From: Cryobacterium levicorallinum
GTDB taxonomy: Bacteria > Actinomycetota > Actinomycetes > Actinomycetales > Microbacteriaceae
Direction: 5' to 3'
Length of the DNA: 64,000 bases
Assembly (NCBI RefSeq): GCF_004402405.1
Contig: NZ_SOFE01000003.1
Coordinates: forward strand, 45,899-109,898
The position numbers were made by a program, and so were the translations under genes. Positions 60,518 to 64,000 of the stretch are shown piece by piece; position 1 is the stretch's first letter; each line of letters begins with the position of its first letter. The notes beneath the pieces are model-generated. The model saw only the letters and a program-made list of their open reading frames with translations, was not told where the DNA came from and did no database searches.

Positions 60518-61825
60518 ATGACGATCAGCGGACGGTTCGTTGCACTCGTCGCTCTCGGCGTGGTGCCCATCGTGCTGCTCGGAAACACGGCGCCGGTCGC
60601 TTTCGGGCTGCTTTCAGCCTGGCTGCTGCTGGTGATCGTGCTCGGCGGCATCGACCTCGCTCTCGCCGCCTCGCCGCGCGCACTGACCGTCGAACGGATG
60701 CTGCCCGCCCGCGTACGACTCGGCGAATCGGTCACGAGCGGGCTCTACCTCAGCAATTCCGGCCGTCGACGCCTGGTCGGCGTGGTGCGCGACGCCTGGC
60801 AACCGTCGGCGGGTGCCAGCACCAACCGCACCCCGATCGAAATTCCGCCGGGAGAACGGCGCCTCGTCTCGCTCGTGCTCACGCCCTTTCGCCGGGGCGA
60901 ACGTCGAACCCTGCAGGTGACGGTACGCTCCCGCGGACCGCTGGGTCTCTGGAACCGTCAGGTGACCCTGAACGCGCCCGGGCGCATCCGGGTCCTACCG
61001 CCGTTTCACGCTCGCAAACACCTGCCGTCCCGCATCACCCGACTGAAGGAGCTCGACGGGCGTACCAGCGTGATGGTGCGCGGGCCGGGCACCGAATTCG
61101 ACAGTCTGCGCGAATACGTGCGCGGTGACGACGTGCGCTCGATCGACTGGCGCGCCACCGCCCGGCGGAACGATGTGATGGTGCGCACCTGGCGGCCGGA
61201 ACGGGATCGCCGCGTGGTCATTGTGCTCGACACCGGCCGCACCTCGGCGGCCCGGGTGAGCGACGAACCACGGCTGGACACCGCGTTCGAGGCCGCGCTG
61301 CTGCTCGCCGCCCTCGCCTCGGTCGCTGGCGACCGGGTGGACTTTCTCGCCTTCGACCGGCGGGTGCGCGGTCGGGTGCAGGGCGCCAGCGGGGCCGCGC
61401 TGCTGGCGCAGATGGTCGATTCCATGGCCCTGATCGACCCGGAACTGATCGAAATGGACTGGGCGGCGGTTCCCGCCCAGGTGCGTTCAATCACGAGCCA
61501 GCATGCCCTGATCGTGCTGCTGACCTCGATCGACGCTGCCGGCGCCTCGACCGGGCTGCTCTCGGTGCTGCCCCAGCTGACCAAACGGCACACGGTTGTG
61601 GTGGCATCCGTTCTCGACCCGGTCACCGTTCTCGCGGCCGGTGAGCGCGGTGGCCGCGACGAGATTTACCGGGCTGCGGCAGCTGAGCGGGCCTTGCTCG
61701 ACGTGGCCCGCGTGTCGGCCGCGATCCGTCAGCTGGGAGCGGATGTTGTCACCGACTCACCCGCGCAGCTTCCGCCGGCCCTGGCCGACCGGTACATCGC
61801 GCTGAAGGCCGCCGGGCGGCTCTAA
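60518..61825 (+). CDS. DUF58 domain protein (MoxR partner)
   Basis: The 435-residue protein has an N-terminal helix pair (FVALVALGVVPIVLLGNTAP ... LLSAWLLLVIVLGGIDL), a beta-rich middle and the DUF58 core EFDSLREYVRGDDVRSIDWR near residue 190. A VWA-like fold with RVVIVLDTGRTSAARV follows near 231. It is a typical partner of MoxR ATPases, encoded 2 bp downstream of one here. Its stop is one base from the stop of the convergent SpoIIM-like gene. Role probably in a MoxR-dependent membrane process; no direct evidence. Confidence 0.88.
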   Translation: MTISGRFVALVALGVVPIVLLGNTAPVAFGLLSAWLLLVIVLGGIDLALAASPRALTVERMLPARVRLGESVTSGLYLSNSGRRRLVGVVRDAWQPSAGASTNRTPIEIPPGERRLVSLVLTPFRRGERRTLQVTVRSRGPLGLWNRQVTLNAPGRIRVLPPFHARKHLPSRITRLKELDGRTSVMVRGPGTEFDSLREYVRGDDVRSIDWRATARRNDVMVRTWRPERDRRVVIVLDTGRTSAARVSDEPRLDTAFEAALLLAALASVAGDRVDFLAFDRRVRGRVQGASGAALLAQMVDSMALIDPELIEMDWAAVPAQVRSITSQHALIVLLTSIDAAGASTGLLSVLPQLTKRHTVVVASVLDPVTVLAAGERGGRDEIYRAAAAERALLDVARVSAAIRQLGADVVTDSPAQLPPALADRYIALKAAGRL

Positions 61826-61826
61826 C

Positions 61827-62822
61827 TCAGGCGCTGTAGATTCGGGTGCTTCCGGCTTCGAATTCGCCGAGGTCGCCGGTCTCGCCGGCCCGGAAGGCAC
61901 GGCCACCGACGACGATCATATACGCCAGAAAGGCACCCAGAGCGACCGCTCCGATGCCAATCTTGACCGGCCACGGCCACGGCTGCGAGGTGACGAAGCC
62001 CTCAATAATGCCGGACACCAGCAGCACGAAAGCCAGACCAATGGCCACCGTGAATAGCGCCCGCCCGTCTTCGGCGAGGGCTTGCCCGCGGGTGCGTGCG
62101 CCGGGAGCGATCCAGGCCCAGAAGATCAGTAGCCCCCCGGCCGCCGCCACAAAAATCGCAGTGAGTTCGAGCAGACCGTGCGGAGCGATATACAGAAAGA
62201 ACACGTCACCCTTGTCATAGGCGAACATCACGGCCGCCGTGGTCCCGAGGTTCATCGCGTTCTGCAGAATAATGAACGGCACGTACACTCCGACGATGCC
62301 AAAAGCGATGCATTGCGCGGCGATCCAGGCGTTGTTGGTCCAGACCAACCCGGTAAAGGATGCCGCCGGGTTCGCCGAGTAATATCCCACGAAATCCTCA
62401 TTCGCGATCTGCGCGAGTTGGGCATCCGTTCCCAGGTTGGCCAGCACCTGCGGATCGTTGAACGCCCACACGGCGTAAAGCGCGGCGACCGCGAACGTCA
62501 CGACGGCAACGGCGAGGGTGAGCCAGCGCAGCCGGTACAGGGCCGCGGGAAGCTGAGCCAGGAAGAACCGGGGGATCTGCGCCAAAACATTGGCACTCAC
62601 GCCGGTGAACCTCAGCCGCGCCCGCGACAGACCGACCGACAGCCGATCCCCCTCGAGGGTCGACCCGGCGGTGGACTTGATGGCGGAGAGTTGGGTGGCT
62701 CCAGCCTGATAACGCTCGATCAGCTCGTCCGCCTGGGTACCGGTCAGACGCCGACTGGCCCCGAGCTCGGTCAGGCGGTCCCAGTCGGCGCGATGCGCTG
62801 CCGTGTATGCGTCGAGATCCAT
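61827..62822 (-). CDS. Stage II sporulation protein M-like membrane protein (DUF95)
   Basis: The protein has about 331 residues from ATG 62820-62822 (a TTG start at 62829-62831 is less likely). The head MDLDAYTAAHRADWDRL is conserved in this family, followed by ALSRARLRFTGVSANVLAQI, a helix-rich domain and about five membrane helices (YIAPHGLLELTAIFVAAAGG is the SpoIIM motif). In non-sporulating actinobacteria this gene sits with RDD, MoxR and DUF58 genes. The role is not sporulation and is unknown. Confidence 0.87.
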   Translation of the reverse strand: MDLDAYTAAHRADWDRLTELGASRRLTGTQADELIERYQAGATQLSAIKSTAGSTLEGDRLSVGLSRARLRFTGVSANVLAQIPRFFLAQLPAALYRLRWLTLAVAVVTFAVAALYAVWAFNDPQVLANLGTDAQLAQIANEDFVGYYSANPAASFTGLVWTNNAWIAAQCIAFGIVGVYVPFIILQNAMNLGTTAAVMFAYDKGDVFFLYIAPHGLLELTAIFVAAAGGLLIFWAWIAPGARTRGQALAEDGRALFTVAIGLAFVLLVSGIIEGFVTSQPWPWPVKIGIGAVALGAFLAYMIVVGGRAFRAGETGDLGEFEAGSTRIYSA

Positions 62823-62839
62823 CTGGTTCAATAGTAGAC

Positions 62840-63700
62840 ATGAAGGAGACCGCGCGTCCGTCTGATCGTGCCGAACATGACGATTTGGCGCGCGATGACG
62901 AGCTCGTGACCGGCGAGGCGGTTGCGCTCGACGTGCGGCCGGCCAGCGTCATTCTGCGCGCTGCCGGCTCGATCATCGACACGATCGCCTACGCAGCCCT
63001 GTATTTGCTCATTCTGCTGGCTTTCTTTGTGGCCTTCGGGGACAGCACCGACCCGGCGCTCACCCAGGCTGTCGTGATCGCCGCGCTGGTCTTCTCTATT
63101 CTGGTCGTGCCCGTGCTAGTCGAAACTCTCACCCAGGGCCGTTCGCTCGGCAAACTCGCCATTGGCGCCCGCATTGTGCGCGACGACGGCGGAGCGATCT
63201 CACTGCGGCACGCCTTCATCCGTTCCCTCACCGGCGTGCTTGAGATTGTGATGACCGTCGGCGGACTGGCCGCAACCGTGGCCCTCCTCAATGGCCGCTC
63301 CAAGCGGCTCGGCGACCTGCTTGCCGGCACCTACAGCCAGCACGAGCGCGTGCCGCGCAACCGCGAGGTCGTGCGACCACTCCCCTCAGAACTCCTGGTC
63401 TGGTCCCAGACCGTCGACATCGCCCGGCTGCCCGACCGCCTGTCCCGCCGCGTCGCCCAATACCTGCGCCAGTCACCACACCTCACTCCGCTCACGCGCG
63501 AGCACCTGGCTCAATCCCTGGCCGCCGAGGTCACTCCGTTCGTCTCGCCATTGCCTGAAACTTCCGCCGAGGACCTACTCGCTGGAGTCGCCGCAGTGCG
63601 CCGCGAACGCGAGTACACCGCGCTCCTCCTCGAACGTGAGCGTCTCGCCCGCCTGGCCCCGGTCTTGACCGGCCTCCCCCACGGCTTCCCCAACCGCTAG
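62840..63700 (+). CDS. RDD-family membrane protein
   Basis: The protein has about 286 residues from the ATG at 62840. The RDD domain has DVRPASVILRAAGSIIDTIA (Arg-Ala near the first helix), a second helix near residue 75 and LTQGRSLGKLAIGARIVRDD, which carries the Arg and acidic residues typical of RDD. A long cytoplasmic tail (about 175-286) has RLPDRLSRRVAQYLRQSPHL. RDD proteins may act in ion or small-solute transport; the substrate here is unknown. Divergent from SpoIIM-like with only 17 bp between starts. Confidence 0.85.
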   Translation: MKETARPSDRAEHDDLARDDELVTGEAVALDVRPASVILRAAGSIIDTIAYAALYLLILLAFFVAFGDSTDPALTQAVVIAALVFSILVVPVLVETLTQGRSLGKLAIGARIVRDDGGAISLRHAFIRSLTGVLEIVMTVGGLAATVALLNGRSKRLGDLLAGTYSQHERVPRNREVVRPLPSELLVWSQTVDIARLPDRLSRRVAQYLRQSPHLTPLTREHLAQSLAAEVTPFVSPLPETSAEDLLAGVAAVRREREYTALLLERERLARLAPVLTGLPHGFPNR

Positions 63701-63896
63701 AGAACCACAGTGGCTGGTTTTCGAAGACCGCCTCGCACTGGTCCTGGCCATCCCAGCCGCAGACGAGTGGATCGGCGAGAAGGTCGCCATCCTCGCGCCG
63801 ATTGGGCGCGTCGCAGCTGGACAAGCGCAGGAGACCCGCATCAGCGAAAAGCAACGGGCCACCCGCGTAGACGAATAGTCCTGGTAACGCACGTTA
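63701..63896. other. Gene-free stretch between the RDD gene and the 5S rRNA terminator; possible coding relic
   Basis: No gene with a usable start codon is seen. One plus-strand frame stays open from 63669 to a TAG at 63876 and reads like protein (WLVFEDRLALVLAIPAADEW), with helical, charge-balanced composition, but lacks ATG, GTG or TTG. It could be a decayed gene fragment. Confidence 0.3.
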
Positions 63897-63900
63897 ACGC

Positions 63901-63930
63901 AAAAAGGCCACCCTTTCGGGTGGCCTTTTT
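63901..63930. terminator. Bidirectional terminator beyond the 5S rRNA
   Basis: AAAAAGGCCACCC (63901-63913) and GGGTGGCCTTTTT (63918-63930) pair perfectly around TTTC. T tracts on both strands make it bidirectional; on the minus strand it ends the rRNA operon. Confidence 0.92.
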
Positions 63931-63947
63931 GTTTGTTTCTAAGTTAA

Positions 63948-64000
63948 GTCCGGCGGTGTCTTACTCTCCCACAGGGTCCCCCCTGCAGTACCATCAGCGC
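63948..64000 (-). rRNA. rrf: 5S ribosomal RNA, 3' part (runs off the window)
   Basis: Read on the minus strand, the sequence from the right edge (GCGCTGATGGTACTGCAGGG, then GACCCTGTGGGAGAGTAAGA, then CACCGCCGGAC) is the conserved 3' half of bacterial 5S rRNA. The mature end is near 63948, inferred from the closing helix. The rest, and presumably 23S and 16S genes, lie beyond the edge. An intrinsic terminator follows 17 bp on. Confidence 0.92.

Overview
The window reads as a chromosomal segment of a high-GC Gram-positive bacterium (Actinomycetota), most like the family Microbacteriaceae. The markers are actinobacterial: a WhiB-type iron-sulfur protein, the sigma factor SigR/SigH with its zinc anti-sigma factor RsrA, the MtrA-MtrB-LpqB system, a PdtaS-type sensor kinase, the fused 2-oxoglutarate enzyme Kgd, a GuaB1-type GMP reductase, SecA followed by an Rv3235-like gene, and an NnrD repair enzyme. 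Codon third positions are strongly G/C. No phage, insertion sequence, CRISPR array or tRNA was seen. Assignment to a species is not possible from sequence reading alone.

Layout. 1-1.8 kb: end of a GNAT acetyltransferase gene, ung, and an S51-like peptidase. 2.0-10.4 kb: a propionate block with gntR-prpD-prpB-prpC on the minus strand, divergent prpE, then a DUF485/ActP-type symporter pair; two TGTATACA palindromes lie in the divergent control region. 10.8-15.4 kb: an SDR, a membrane acyltransferase, and metY-metX for methionine synthesis. 15.5-18.7 kb: a sensor kinase, an unknown membrane protein resembling a degenerate kinase, and a LuxR-type response regulator. 18.8-22.8 kb: an MFS exporter, a thiamine-binding-type protein, a GT87 glycosyltransferase with a C-terminal tandem repeat, and nnrD. 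23-27.2 kb: two tandem paralogous surface proteins with leucine-rich repeats, each with a near-identical leader and its own terminator. 27.3-35.3 kb: two CBS-domain membrane proteins, guaB1 and kgd. 35.6-40.5 kb: rsrA-sigR, aroA-rsgA, bcp, a membrane protein and whiB. 40.7-47.7 kb: pdtaS, two membrane proteins, a SAF/CpaB-like and MinD/CpaE-like pair, an unknown gene and the Rv3235-like gene. 47.7-56.4 kb: secA, hpf, comF, lpqB, mtrB, mtrA. 56.5-63.7 kb: a membrane protein, DUF4129, DUF4350, MoxR, DUF58, SpoIIM-like and RDD genes. The window ends in a partial 5S rRNA on the minus strand.

How genes work together. The prp genes form the methylcitrate cycle and the adjacent symporter probably feeds it. 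MetX activates homoserine and MetY sulfhydrylates it. SigR-RsrA is a thiol-oxidative stress switch, and a consensus SigR promoter lies upstream of sigR inside aroA. SecA, LpqB, MtrB and MtrA sit together as envelope functions, and the MoxR/DUF58 block beside them looks like a second envelope-associated module.

Points of most interest: a short motif (RCGGATGY and its complement) repeated about 59 times by my visual count, often forcing rare codons; a compensatory base change in the leaders of the two surface-protein genes; the duplicated surface proteins with LAATG sorting signals; the paired GntR operators six helical turns apart; the SigR promoter inside aroA; and several in-frame 15-bp tandem repeats.
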